Assembly (NCBI GenBank): GCA_008704415.1
Contig: VXIS01000138.1
Span: 1-64,000 of the forward strand
Length of the DNA stretch: 64,000 nt
Reading direction: 5' to 3'
From: Sphaerosporella brunnea
Lineage: Eukaryota; Ascomycota; Pezizomycetes; Pezizales; Pyronemataceae
This document shows, piece by piece, positions 22,124 through 32,302 of this stretch. The position numbers and the translations under genes are program-made. Each line of letters begins with the position of its first letter. Position 1 is the first letter of the stretch. A model generated the notes under the pieces. The model searched no databases and was not told the DNA's origin. It was given only the letters and a program-made list of their open reading frames with translations.

Positions 22124-24230
22124 ATGCCCCCCGCTGCGAAACGTCCGCGCCACGTCGGCGGCTCGCGGCGACGCGACCCAGCCACATCATCGCCCGGCCC
22201 TGACCAGGACCCAGCCACATTATCGCCCGGCCCTCACCAGGACGAGGACCGACAGGCGACCCCAGCAGACAAGCCCGCGACAGCAGACAAGCCCGTGGCG
22301 CTGATCTACAAAGACTACCCTGCACTGTGTGCACTGATCGGGATCGGGGTCAACGACAAAGTCACGATGCTGCAGATACGCACCCGGATCCTCGAGCAGT
22401 GCCAGGCGTTGGGGGTGCCGCTGGACCAGAATTACCGCAGCTACCCGCCGGAGACAATGACACCGTTGGTCGACAACGTGACCACGTGGTGGAACACGAA
22501 CTACGGCAGAACCGAACGCTACCTGTCCTTGGGCGTTGTTGACAGTATAATTCATCGCTTGTGCTTGGACAAGGTCAGGAATGCTCGCGCAAAGGGCAGG
22601 AGGGAAAGGGGCCGTGCGGAGACCGGTAATGTATGCGCTTCGTTCGTGTTGCTTGCATCGTGTTGTCAGGCTGATGTGTGTGAAGGCCTACCGGGACCCC
22701 TCGGCCTACCAAAAATATCCGGGGAGGGAACACACAGCCGCGACTGAACAGGATGCCTCCCCCGACGAGCACGACGATACAGGTGGACAAATTCAGAAGT
22801 CAACCGTAGTTTCTGAGATGGAGGTTCCCCTCCGAGATTCGGTCACGCCGCCCGGCTTTATCGATGACAGTTTCCCAGCCGGGTCTGGAAGCGCAATGAA
22901 TGACCCATCAGAAATCATTCCCACGCCGCCCGGCTTTATCGATGACAGTTTCCCAGCCGGGTCTGCAAGCGCAATGAATGACCCATCAGAAATCATTCCC
23001 ACGCCGCCCGGCTTTATCGATGACAGTTTCCCAGCCGGGTCTGCAAGCGCAATGAATGACCCACCAGAAATCAGTCGCACAGCGCCACCACCACCGAGAC
23101 CCGATAGTTCTCCGCCAGTTGCCTCGATTTCCGCGCCACAATCCGATCTGGATAGTTCAACCGGTGGTTCTGTGACGCCATCCAGATCCGTCCGCCACGA
23201 CGTTCCAGGAGACCCCGGAAGCGTATCAAACGTCGAACCGGCATCCGCTACGATACCAGAATTCGGCAAGGTGCGCGTTCCTCCGACCCCGGCCGAGGAG
23301 ATACGATCCGATTCCGAGCTATCAGCTGGTGTCTTCCCATCGCAGTCTAAATCAATCGACAACGAGGTTCCCGATGAGGCCCCCAGTGGGTCAAATGTCA
23401 CCCCAGAGACATGTCCCTCACAGGATATATCCAAGCTGTGGGGTTCAACGTCGCCGGCTGCTCCAGTAGCACCGCAGCTCTCCCAGTTGAACGTTTATCA
23501 GCCGCAGCCTCAGGCGACACCCGTCGCCGGTCTGGCTACCGCAGCGCCCTCCGCACCGCCCGTCGCCCATCTGACTACCGCAGCGCCCTCCGCACCGCCC
23601 GTTGCACCTTCCGCACCCCCCGTTGCGCCTTCCGCACCCCCCGTTGCGCCTTCCGCACCGCCCGTTGCACCTTCCGCACCCCCCGTTGCGTCCGGCGGAA
23701 GCGCAAACTCGATCACGCTCACGGGGCCCAATATACCAGACAGACTCACGATCCCCCGCTCGTGCTCGCTGATGTGGTTGGTCTCCAGGCTCGCCAAATA
23801 CTTCCACAACCCCGCGGGTGGGTTCACGCTCGGGGCGTTGCTGCGGTCGCCACAGTTGCGGATGAAAAAACTCACGACGGAAGCCGAGTGGCGGACGATC
23901 GTGACTGATCCGCAGATCACGGAGCTGACAATCACCGCGTCGATATGCGAGAAGCCCCCGGTGGGCGAGGACGGCATCCAGGCGTACGTGGGGAGTGAAG
24001 AGGAGATCGTAGTGTTGCCGAGAAGGGCTCCGCTGTGGTGGATCGTGAGTCGCGTCGCGGAATGGTATTGGGGAGCCGGAGATGGATACAGCATCAACGT
24101 GATGTTGGCGGACTACGACCTCACTCAGGTAAATTTGGATTGCGAGGAGACGTGGGTACGGGTTGCCAGCGATCCGAAGGTGCGGACGATCATTGTTTCG
24201 ATCAGTCAAGCGATAACGGGCGCGGAGTAA
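22124..24230 (+). CDS. two-exon gene: basic N-terminus, tandem repeats, duplicated C-terminal beta-grasp-like domain
   Basis: Predicted exons 22124-22625 and 22738-24230 give 664 residues. The protein starts PPAAKRPRHV, a likely nuclear signal. A globular domain follows (about 60-155; DYPALCALIGIGV...VTTWWNTNYGRTERYLSLG) ending in a Lys/Arg-rich stretch. Then come three 26-residue repeats (TPPGFIDDSFPAGS.SAMND), a Ser/Pro-rich region and PSAPPVA repeats. The C-terminus holds two homologous units (about 501-570 and 590-660): PRSCSLMWLVSRLAKYF versus PRRAPLWWIVSRVAEWYW, each with LT..AEW or LDCEETW and a final hydrophobic strand. The strand-helix-strand order suggests a ubiquitin/PB1-like fold, which is inference. 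I know no family with this architecture. The second reading frame from 22581 is open throughout and the splice joins the frames cleanly. Confidence 0.72.
22626..22737 (+). other. predicted intron (112 nt)
   Basis: Donor GTAATG and acceptor ACACAG join exon 1 (phase 1) to the long downstream frame. Without splicing the first frame stops at 22747 after unrelated sequence. The acceptor TTGTCAG at 22669 is not frame-compatible with this donor. Branch candidates are CTGAT (22671) and CTACC. Confidence 0.5.
22845..23078 (+). repeat. 78-bp in-frame tandem repeat, 3 copies
   Basis: Units start at 22845, 22923 and 23001 (ACGCCGCCCGGCTTTATCG) and are almost identical. Each encodes 26 residues of the gene at 22124. 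The near-identity points to recent unit duplication. Confidence 0.92.
23595..23694 (+). repeat. 21-bp in-frame minisatellite, about 5 copies
   Basis: GCACC[G/C]CCCGTTGC[A/G]CCTTCC repeats about five times and encodes the heptad APPVAPS. It follows two copies of a 39-bp unit (TTAAPSAPPVAH-type). Unit number is expected to vary between isolates. Confidence 0.88.
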
Positions 24231-24359
24231 GGAGATTGGCGGGGGCGGGGACTAGTTGCGTGACCTATCGCATGGGAGCACAGTGAAGACGATCGCTGAA
24301 GAGTGCTATAGAATTTGACTGAGAGAAAAGACTTATGCAAAGGTCCAAGCAGATCAATT
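24231..24359 (+). other. 3' flank of the 22124 gene
   Basis: Short spacer after the stop codon, without a clear poly(A) signal. The decayed copia element of the minus strand begins next. Confidence 0.4.
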
Positions 24360-26215
24360 ATCTTCCTCATCATCATTCTGTGACAAATTATTGAACCCTA
24401 GTGGCATGGTAGGCCTCCTGCGCCTGGATACGGCATTCTGTAAAATAACCATCATATAATGCATGACCTCCATATAACCCCGGGCGCTTACGGCACTTCC
24501 ATCTATAAAAACCCCGTCTCCTGATAGCTTCAGGAGGAAACAAGGCAGTCCGGAGCCGCCTATCCAAGCCTTCCAACGCTCCGCCGTAGGCCTATCGCTC
24601 GTGTAAGCGCGTCGTGTTGCACGGTGTGACGCGCTTTCGTCATGACGTCGGCAAGGTTTCGCTACTCTTGACGCATGTGCAGGAGAGTACCCCGCTATGG
24701 GGTAGGTCGCGCGAGTTGTGATACTGGACATCGATGTTCTTAATATTCGCCTAGGTGGCGCCGCAATAAATCGGTTTGAGCGCGCTTAGCCTCGCGCGCC
24801 GCATTTGAGCAAGCAATATACTCTGCTTCTAGCATGATGAAACTTGATGTCTATATGCTTCGTCTTTGACTGGAGGACGTAGGATTGCTTGGTCGCTCGA
24901 TTGCGCCTTGTAGTCGTCGTAACCATAACGCTTCACGAGTTGCGTCTGAGCAAGATATGTATTCGGCCTTCAGAGTTGAGGGGGCGACGACGCTTTGCGT
25001 TTTCGCTTGCTAGCATACCGATCGTCTCAGTTGATGAATTCGAATGGTTTAGTCGCTCGAGTCTGTATTCATCTGTCAAACTTCTAAGTTTGCTTAGTTA
25101 TCGTGCAATTATCGCAATTCGGGATTGGGATTTGAGAAGCAAGAAGCGTCTTCATTGATGCATGATTGAGATGGGCTAGTATTCTATGCCACATTGTATG
25201 TTTCCGTCAAGCAGAAGTAGAGGCGATTCTCACCCCATTTTCGAGCTTAGATTTGGATTGTTGAATGGTCTCGTTAGGAGATCGTCGTAGAGTCTCGTCA
25301 GGCGATCATGCTGCGGTTTTCTGCAGCTCCTCCTCAGAAGGTCTCGATACGACTTTGAGCATCATTGTCCCGTCTGGAGACGTCACCTGGTCAGGAGGTG
25401 TGGATGCAATCTTGGGCATCATTATCTCGTCAGGAGATGTCGCTACGGGTCCTTATAGCACCTCGTCAGGAGATCTAGCTGCGTGTCTTCGCATCACCTC
25501 GTCAGGAGGTCGTACCAGAGTTTTCACTCGTTTCGTACTTAAGGATCGTACTACGGTTTATACTCTTTTCGTACTGAGGTCGTACTAGGACTTATGCTCT
25601 TTTCGTACTCAAGAGATCGTACTCGAGTTTTCACTTGTTTTGTAATAAGAGATTGTACTAGAGTTTTCACTCGTTTCGTACTGACGACATCGTACAACAG
25701 TTTTCACTCCTTTCGTACTAGGAGGTCGTACCAGAGTCTTTGCTGGTTTCGTACCGGGTGTCAAGTTGGAGGTTCATGCCTTGTCTGGGCTTCATGTTTT
25801 TCCTTGTCAGGTAGTATGCCCGTATGCGGTAGTTTCGTCTGTAGCCCTGATCTATTCATAATATGCGTTTCGGCCTTGCGGAGCTCGATTTGCTTATGAT
25901 CTTCAGGCTGGACGATGTAGTTGACGTCAGAATCCTGATTCAGGATGATCCGACTTTCACTGGACATTTCGAATCTCGGTGGCAAGGGAGGCCGCAATAG
26001 AAGCAGATGGAAACTTCCGTCGTTTCTGGCGTGTTGTCGCGTCGACGCTTATCATTCTGGTTTGACTTCATTTCTTTCCAGCGCTAGTAAGAGTATCGGA
26101 AGCTGCAGCGTCTTCCCTCTTTCGACGATAGTCTTTGAACTGCGGAATGACTCTGTCGATTGCTTTGGCTGCTGGTATAGGAGGTTCATCTTCATCGCCG
26201 TTGACTAATACATCG
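24360..26215 (-). mobile_element. shredded Ty1/copia element with internal deletions
   Basis: Reading leftward on the minus strand, the pieces keep copia order. There is a Gag part (IDRVIPQFKDYRRKRED, about 26150) and a complete CCHC knuckle (CFYCGLPCHRDSKC, about 26010-26050). A repetitive stretch follows (25265-25760), then pre-integrase (WHRILAHLNHASMKTLLASQ, then CDNCTITKQT, about 25090-25200). RNase H comes in two overlapping versions (KKQSVVAPSTLKAEYIS-like with SKTKHIDIKFHH, 24840-25010; EAEYIACSNAAREAK, 24760-24840). The end block is LADVMTKA (about 24630-24660). Protease, integrase and reverse transcriptase are deleted, and the frames change between pieces. No LTRs were found. Confidence 0.7.
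25265..25760. repeat. imperfect short tandem repeats (TCGTCAGGAG and TTCGTACT types)
   Basis: The left half repeats CTCGTCAGGAGAT/GGT. The right half repeats a unit of roughly 35-40 bp built from TTCGTACT, a short spacer, TCGTACTAGAG and TTTTCACTCG. The block lies between the Gag and pre-integrase pieces of the decayed copia element, where protease would be expected. Confidence 0.7.
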
Positions 26216-26639
26216 CCGTTGACTATCTCGCACCCGTCACCGCCGCAGTGAGGGAAGCGGGAAGCGGGGAGGTACGGGAGGTGGAGATATCCCCCATGTT
26301 TCTGCTAGATGAACACCAACAAGCATGTCGGTGCCAGCGTTGAATTCAACGCGTTTCGATCGACGAGTCACGATGCGTCGCGTCAAGAGCGGGGGATCGA
26401 GGAGCCGGAAAATTGGACAATGGCTCAGCCAATTGATCCAGAACCTTCGAAACGCCTAGCACGGTGAGGACCTGAAAGGGTTTTGCTACACTCTCCTCTT
26501 CAACCTTGCGATCTTGACAACGGAGTATAGCAGGTGTCATAGATGTCCGTTGCATTTTGTTCAGAATAGCTGATGTGGTGGTGCTGAGTAGTCGTGGTGG
26601 TGGTTTTTACAAGGTCAGGCTCTCGACCACACGCACCAA
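26216..26639. other. no recognisable gene
   Basis: Spacer between the copia remnant and a tandem array; no repeat or domain signature seen. Confidence 0.4.
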
Positions 26640-27810
26640 ACAGGGCAGTTGTAATAAGAGCCGGCTGGGAGTGAGATGGCGGCAAAATGACGTGGGCTTG
26701 TGAGGAGGATGTCGTCCAACATTTTCGAAATGATATACACCTGGTAATCTATTTGTCGCTATCTGGCGGGATGTGGAAGATGGGTATGTGGCGCTCACCA
26801 TCCCGTAAAGCACGCTGCTAGTCAGATGGCGGAACACTCACGTCCGCAGGTGACAAAATACGCGATGGTAGTCGATATTGGAATTGTTGACGATGTGCTC
26901 CAACATTGTCGAAACGATAGAGGCTTGGCAGTCTATCTCTCGCGTGGAAGAAAGGTTCATGAAGCGCATCTAGGGCTCAGCACCCAGTAAATCAGGCAGG
27001 TAGTCCGATGGCGGAACAATGACGTCCGCTGGTGATGAAATACGCGTGTTTAGAGGGGATTAGCAGATCGACCAGCCAGTTCGGCTTTCGGCGAGGTCTG
27101 AAGCCGTTTGAACTAAACGGACTTTTCAAATTGAGGCCCGTTTGGACCAGGCATTTTGGACCGAGGTCCAGGTGCCCACCGGTGCCGGGCCGGATGGGCT
27201 GAGTGACATGCAGGCGCCCCCCGGGCCCGCCAGGCACCCGAACTATCTACCATTGGTACAAATAACACAAGAACCCCGAGACGACGTCAAAGTGAGTCCC
27301 CCACAACCTGAAATCATTCCACCCAAAAACCACCCGTCATTCCATCTCCGCTGCCCGAGTTTCCAAATTTCCCTCGAGGCAATGAGACCGCCACATGAAT
27401 ACGTCCTGGGTGACCAGGGGAACGGCACGGCACACAAACACCCGTCGACAGTGTCCCGGAATACCGATAACCGGCGAGGGATGCCGGGCTTTCGACCACT
27501 TGGTGCGTTCGGAGATTGCCCCGTGACCGGCACGATCGACATATCTGCACAACCGGCACCGCCAGGCGTCTGTCAGGCATCCAGACATTCACAACGTCGC
27601 GCGGCACCTATCCGACAAGCGCGACACGCGCTCCAGCCTGGCCTACTTTGCGGGGCCCCGTTAGCCCCGCTATTGGCACCCCTGGAGAATATAAGTGATG
27701 ACGATGTCGTCCAACCTGTCGAAACTATTGAGACGTGGCAGTGACTCCATGTCTCGCTGTTGGACTGGGGGTGGAAGAATGCCTCATGATTCCCATCTAG
27801 GGCTGCCAAT
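26640..27810. repeat. tandem array of about 170-190-bp units, split by a MITE
   Basis: Units are aligned by GATGT[CG][GC]TCCAACATTxTCGAAA at 26708, 26894 and 27703 and by GATGGCGG.A.A.T.ACGT at 26672, 26825 and 27007. They are clearly diverged. The third unit is separated from the second by the CAGGG-family element at 27056-27676, which therefore inserted into an existing array. Confidence 0.68.
27056..27676. mobile_element. CAGGGCTGTCAA-family element, copy a (approximate ends)
   Basis: The right end, TATTGGCACCCCTG, matches TATTGACAGCCCTG of copy c (47461-48160). The left subterminal block with GCGGCTTTCG-like sequence and the inner block GGCCCGTTTGGACCAGGCA match copies b and c. It interrupts a tandem array, which supports the borders. 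The terminal bases are eroded and no target duplication remains. A further isolated end, CAGGGCTGGTCAATTA, lies at 27811. Confidence 0.6.
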
Positions 27811-28007
27811 CAGGGCTGGTCAATTACTAGCGCCCCAGGCGTGCCTCTTGAGCCCCCACCTCATCTTTTCACTTCCTTCCACTTCCGCAGTCTCCCTCGG
27901 TCCCAGACACTACATCGTCTCTCCACTACTCAGCGCTCCCTGCCTGCTCACCCTAAGACTTACCAAAAAAAGCACAAGACTTGCGGATTCCCTCAACACA
28001 CCACAAC

Positions 28008-28055
28008 GTAAGCATCGCGAGCCACTCCGAAGGTCCTTACTAACATGCGCTACAG
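28008..28055 (+). other. predicted 5' UTR intron abutting the start codon (48 nt)
   Basis: GTAAGC, CTTACTAAC and CTACAG form a classic short fungal intron. The acceptor AG is followed immediately by ATG at 28056. The preceding leader (27860-28007) is CT- and CA-rich. Confidence 0.7.
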
Positions 28056-28731
28056 ATGGCAACGCTTGCTTTCATCCTCCGGCGCGAGCATCTCGCCCCG
28101 CGCCGGGGCAACGCCAAACCGCACATTCTGTTAGCCGAGCTGGCGATGAGCCGCGGATGGATGCCCGGTGAGCACCCAAAAAGCCCCACCCACAACCGGG
28201 CACGTTGGGTGCGGGCGCTTATCGCCCTCTCCAACGACGTCGAGTTGTCGGTGGTGTGGCCTGGGATATTTGTCGGACCGAACCAGGTTTTCGAAGGTTC
28301 GCGCCTTTATGTGATCATGACACAGTTGATCTCTCTGGGGTTCGCCGGCATCAACAAGCGAAAGCGTCGTCCGATGATTGTGCATCGTCCGGTTCCTGGC
28401 CAGGTCGCTCTGGCCGTGCCCGGCGCGCCTGTGCAGCCACAGCAGCCAGTTTATCGCTCAGCCGCTTCAGGCCATTCACAATCAGCAAGTCAACTTGACG
28501 CAGGGCTTGAACACGCTTTTTCATCGACAGACCACCCTTCATACGAGCCAGGTTCAGAGTAATGGGAACCAGCGGGATCTGAGCACCACACAGGAGCAGA
28601 TCCGAGACGACCAGCGACGGATGCCCGAACAGCAGGAGGCGAATGCCAACGTCGAGGATGGGCGCCATAAAGAGCATAAAGCCGAGTTGAATGAGATTAA
28701 TGTATGTGGCGGCGCTCTCCATATTGTTTGA
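28056..28731 (+). CDS. lineage-specific gene: about 110-residue domain plus Gln-rich helical tail (frame change inside)
   Basis: From ATG 28056 the protein starts MATLAFILRREHLAPRRGN and has a compact domain with SRGWMPGEHP, RARWVRALIALSNDVELSVV and GFAGINKRKRR. A linker with QPQQPVY follows. The first frame stops at 28562 after low-quality sequence. Near 28440 a frame change leads to a better reading: AQPLQAIHNQQVNLTQGLN, HRQTTLHTSQVQS and a Gln/Glu-rich helix ending at 28731. Either a one-base shift or a small intron (for example from GTCGCT, 46 nt) would join them. The 5' UTR intron supports a real gene. I recognise no family; the plan resembles the genes at 51341 and 57272. Confidence 0.55.
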
Positions 28732-28838
28732 TATAGGTTAACCTTGGATAGGATAAGCTGGCGCGTCAAAAGGCGAATTAGACCAAAAGAAACCGTCAAC
28801 GCGCGGAACAAGATGGATTCTTTCTCATCGACTTGGTA
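28732..28838. other. spacer ending in the left target duplication of the next element
   Basis: No content recognised. ACTTGGTA at 28831-28838 is the left 8-bp duplication. Confidence 0.4.
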
Positions 28839-29603
28839 TAGTGATGGACACAAGCCGAGCCGAGCCGAGCCATGAGGAAGGCCTGAGCCAGCTCGGCTTG
28901 GTAGAAGATGGGCTCGTCAAGCCGAGCCGAGCCTGAAAAGCTCGAGCTTTGGCTCGAGCTGCCATACAATTTATGATGTACGAGCCGGTAAATAAGAGGT
29001 TGCACACTGTGACAGTAGAGACGTCGCTATACTAGTATATATCCGACAGATCTGATCCGGAATCAAAGCCTCTCAACTGAGCTTCCTGCTCTGCATCCAT
29101 GCCCTCGGCGTCGCCGTCGTCCAGATGCTGCTGGACATCATCATGGTCACCATCGCTAACACCATGGGAAGCATCCTCGCGTTCGTTCTGGCTAAGAACG
29201 TCTGACTGGGAGTAATTCATGCTGTGACCGGCCGTCCTACGCTCGCTCTGCTTGGCCGTCGAGTCCTCGGCTTGACGCTCGCTCTTTCCCGCATCCTTCT
29301 CCTCATCCTCGCTACTGAAAGCATCCTCAACATCTCTCTGTCCATCGGCAGCATGCCTGCTGTTTGTAGACTCATTCTTATTGATGCCGTGAAGTTCCCA
29401 GTCATCGAGACTCTTGCGATTGAGCCAGCTGGTGAGCAGTACAACTACACTGATGGGATTCCACGGAATGTTCTCGATCAACTCGCCTTGGGCCGGCACT
29501 TTTCATCTTCGCCCCGCTGACGGGATGTCTCCTCCTACGCAGCTAGGGACAACAAAAGGCTCGAGCTTTCAGCTCGACTCCGCTCAGCTTGTTGCCATCA
29601 CTC
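28839..29603. mobile_element. hAT-like non-autonomous element, TAGTGATGG family, second copy (765 bp)
   Basis: It starts TAGTGATGGACACAAGCC and ends GCCATCACTC, one terminal base changed from TA. A perfect 8-bp duplication, ACTTGGTA, flanks it (28831-28838, 29604-29611). The ends are rich in GAGCC/CTCGG. On the minus strand an open frame (29032-29499, 155 residues) carries TSWLNRKSLDDWEL, a long acidic Ser/Glu region and a DSGSDLSDIY terminus. It corresponds to the relic in the 1234-1918 copy (KSWLNQQTVDDWEL, DLSDME). It may be the C-terminal tail of the parental transposase; that is inference. Confidence 0.85.
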
Positions 29604-31817
29604 ACTTGGTATTTTTGCCTTCCATTTGCCGTTTTTCCGGAATAGGCTAATGTTGGACTCAGCGTAGGTGGAATGTCATACAAGACAACATTGTTCCGAT
29701 CCCACGTAAGTTAGATGGTTTTATTTGTTCTAACCTTGATGCATGTGGCGGAATTGATGGAATAGTGTCACGGAGGCAGGGAAATGATTGAGCGTGTTCT
29801 CTTTCGCTTCTATTCAAATTTGTGATAATCTTCACCTCCGGTTCGCGATAACTGTGTAGTACATATAACAACAACGCCCTGGTCCTATTGGCATCTGAGA
29901 CAATTCGGTCGATTCCACAGCTGTAAGCTGGTGCAACGTACGCTGTAAGAGTGATTTGAGATTTAGATATCTCAAGCAGTTGAACACCAGCAAGGACGAC
30001 AGCCGCGGCAGTTGATTCAACACGTTCGGAACCCCCAAGACTGAGCCTCCCAGCCCAAACCGCAGCCGCTTTGAGCGAGTGAGGCGGGGCTGCCGGAGGT
30101 CAAGATGTCAACTAGTTGACGATAAAGAATCACGGTAACGGCAGATATGATAATTAACAACGAAGGTGAGGTGCGAGCGGTCAGGATTGCTAACGGTACT
30201 CCAAGCGAAACCGTCTAAACATGACCTTTAAGATCCTGAGTGTTCTCGTGCTCCCGTTCCTGCGGTGTTCAGTGGCAGCAACATTTCACTATCCATGTCG
30301 GCAACCGCTGACCACCACGTTTGAGGCGACCATAAGCAACTGCAGAACTCTTAATCAATAGCTCGCACCGGGCGACGTTTGTTCCTCCTCTGCATCGTCT
30401 GCGGTGTTCGTTTGCCTTGATTGGATTTCTTGACCTCCTGAACAGCGTCCGCGATGTGATTGAGCTTAGATTTAGGCGTTGAAGACAATTCTTGATGTGG
30501 ATATCATCCGGCTGCTGGATACAAACCCGACGTTGGGGATTTTGTTCCACGTCCGCCTAGATATGCTCAGACTCCAACCCACGACACCCTTCACGCGGCG
30601 AAGCACATGCATTACCATCCTCAGGCATTCCAAGAACAATGCCAGCGACAACTCCCGACCAGTAGTCCTGCCGCCTGGTTAGTGCGGCAAACGAGCCGGC
30701 ACGAGACGAGCCAAAGGGGTGACTCGAGCCGGATCGTCAGTTTTACTGGCTCGGCTCGCGAGCGCGAGCCGGGCTCGAGCTGGTACAGAGAAATCATATT
30801 TTGAGGCGGGAGGACGCGGGCAGGCGGCAGTTCATTGCCATGTAAATTTTCTACTATGTAGTTATCCCAGGGTAGATCAGTCCGATAAGTCTGACAGGCC
30901 CAAAGAGGCTTTCAGTGCTGCCTCGGTGTCTGAACCTACACCCTAAGATGCCCAATGTATATCGGTACATGTCACAAGTAACTACAGAAACATGATTGTG
31001 GCTGCTTCCAGAGCGCTGCCAGAACCGCCACAGCCGACCAATCCATCTGCTTTGGCGCAGGTATTACTGACTGCGGTCATGAGCCAATTACATATACGCA
31101 AGCTCTCACGAGCTTACTTCGGAACCTTGACTTTGTAAGCGTGCAGCGTCAACATGAAAACAAACTGCCTCTACATAACCCAAACGTCGTCGTGTCCACA
31201 GAGTGAGCAATACAGAACATGACACCCCGATTGTGCAGATATCTGGAACCCGGGGCGTGAGCTACCTGTATAGAACCGGAGGAGCGACGATGAACACCTT
31301 CCTCTCATAGGGCTTTGTTGGGCGAACAGCGTTCCTGGTCACAGTGAGTCTTTGGTCACGGTCAGCGTGATGTCAAGTACAGCTGAGATTCCTGTGCGTG
31401 AGCCACATACCCACATTGGTGCTACTTAGCAACCCCATCACCGCCTCCGTGCACTGCTCGTCAGACAAAAGGACCTTAATCAATGTGTTCGCTTTCTTTC
31501 TCACTGGCCTTCTGACCTGCCCTTCCTTGTGACCCCTGCCACTGTTATCCAAAGTACCTCCTGCTCTTTCTTCCACCTGGCGCACGACTTGAATAGGTGG
31601 TCTTTCGTCTGTACCGGCTGTTCGCGCAAAACCAGCACTTGTCGTTTTCGTGCCTGCCTGTCGTGTGCAGGTACGGCGAGAGCGGCGCCTTGCCGACCCT
31701 AAGCGGCAAGAAGTGGGATGCCACAGCTTTGCAACTTTTGAAGGCTATTGTATCGGGTTTCATTCGGCGACGGAAGTAGGTCTTCGACTTGCAGTGCTTA
31801 GCCAGCGATGTCTCCCG
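29604..31817. other. no recognisable gene; GAGCC-rich patch at 30690-30785
   Basis: No supported gene. The patch at 30690-30785 has the same GAGCC/GGCTCG density as the TAGTGATGG elements but lacks their ends, so it may be an eroded copy. Minus-strand stretches near 29950 and 30460 share a short similarity (NCLRYLNLKS versus NCLQRLNLSS) of unclear meaning. Confidence 0.35.
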
Positions 31818-32302
31818 CAGGGCGGTCAATAGTCCGGCCGGCCGCCAGGGCAAATGGGGCCCCACGGAGTGGGTCAGGTCGGGCCGGTGAGGTGGCAAGC
31901 CCGATCGGCTCGGGCCGGCATAAGAAAAACCTGGATATCTGATAGGTGCCTGCCGGTGCCCGGTATCCTGAATTAAGGTCGGGTCGGCCATTGTGCCGAA
32001 CGCTGGGCGTATGCTGAGTGACTTGGAACAGCGGGGTGCGGAGATGGAGGGCTATCTGGAGGTCCTTCAGGTTGTTGCATATGTATCTCACGTTCATGTT
32101 TCTTTCCTTGATATATTTGTAAGCAAAAAACTGCAGATTCCTGGGGGGCCCGACGGGCGCCGGGTACGTCTTGGCCCCGCGGGTCGTCTGGGTCTCGACC
32201 CAAAAAGCCTGGTCCAAACGGGCCGTGATTTCAAAGCCCTTTTCAATCAGTCCGGTTCAGGCCGCGCTCAAAGCCGGACTGGGCGGACTTTTGACAGCCC
32301 TG
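31818..32302. mobile_element. CAGGGCTGTCAA-family element, copy b (485 bp)
   Basis: Ends are CAGGGCGGTCAATAGTCCGG at the left and TTTTGACAGCCCTG at the right, inverted to each other. CAGGG fits the hAT YARNG rule. The inner block GCCTGGTCCAAACGGGCC is the reverse complement of the corresponding block in copy c. The flanking 8-mers (GTCTCCCG, CCACAAGG) do not match, so the assignment to hAT rests on the termini only. Confidence 0.68.
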
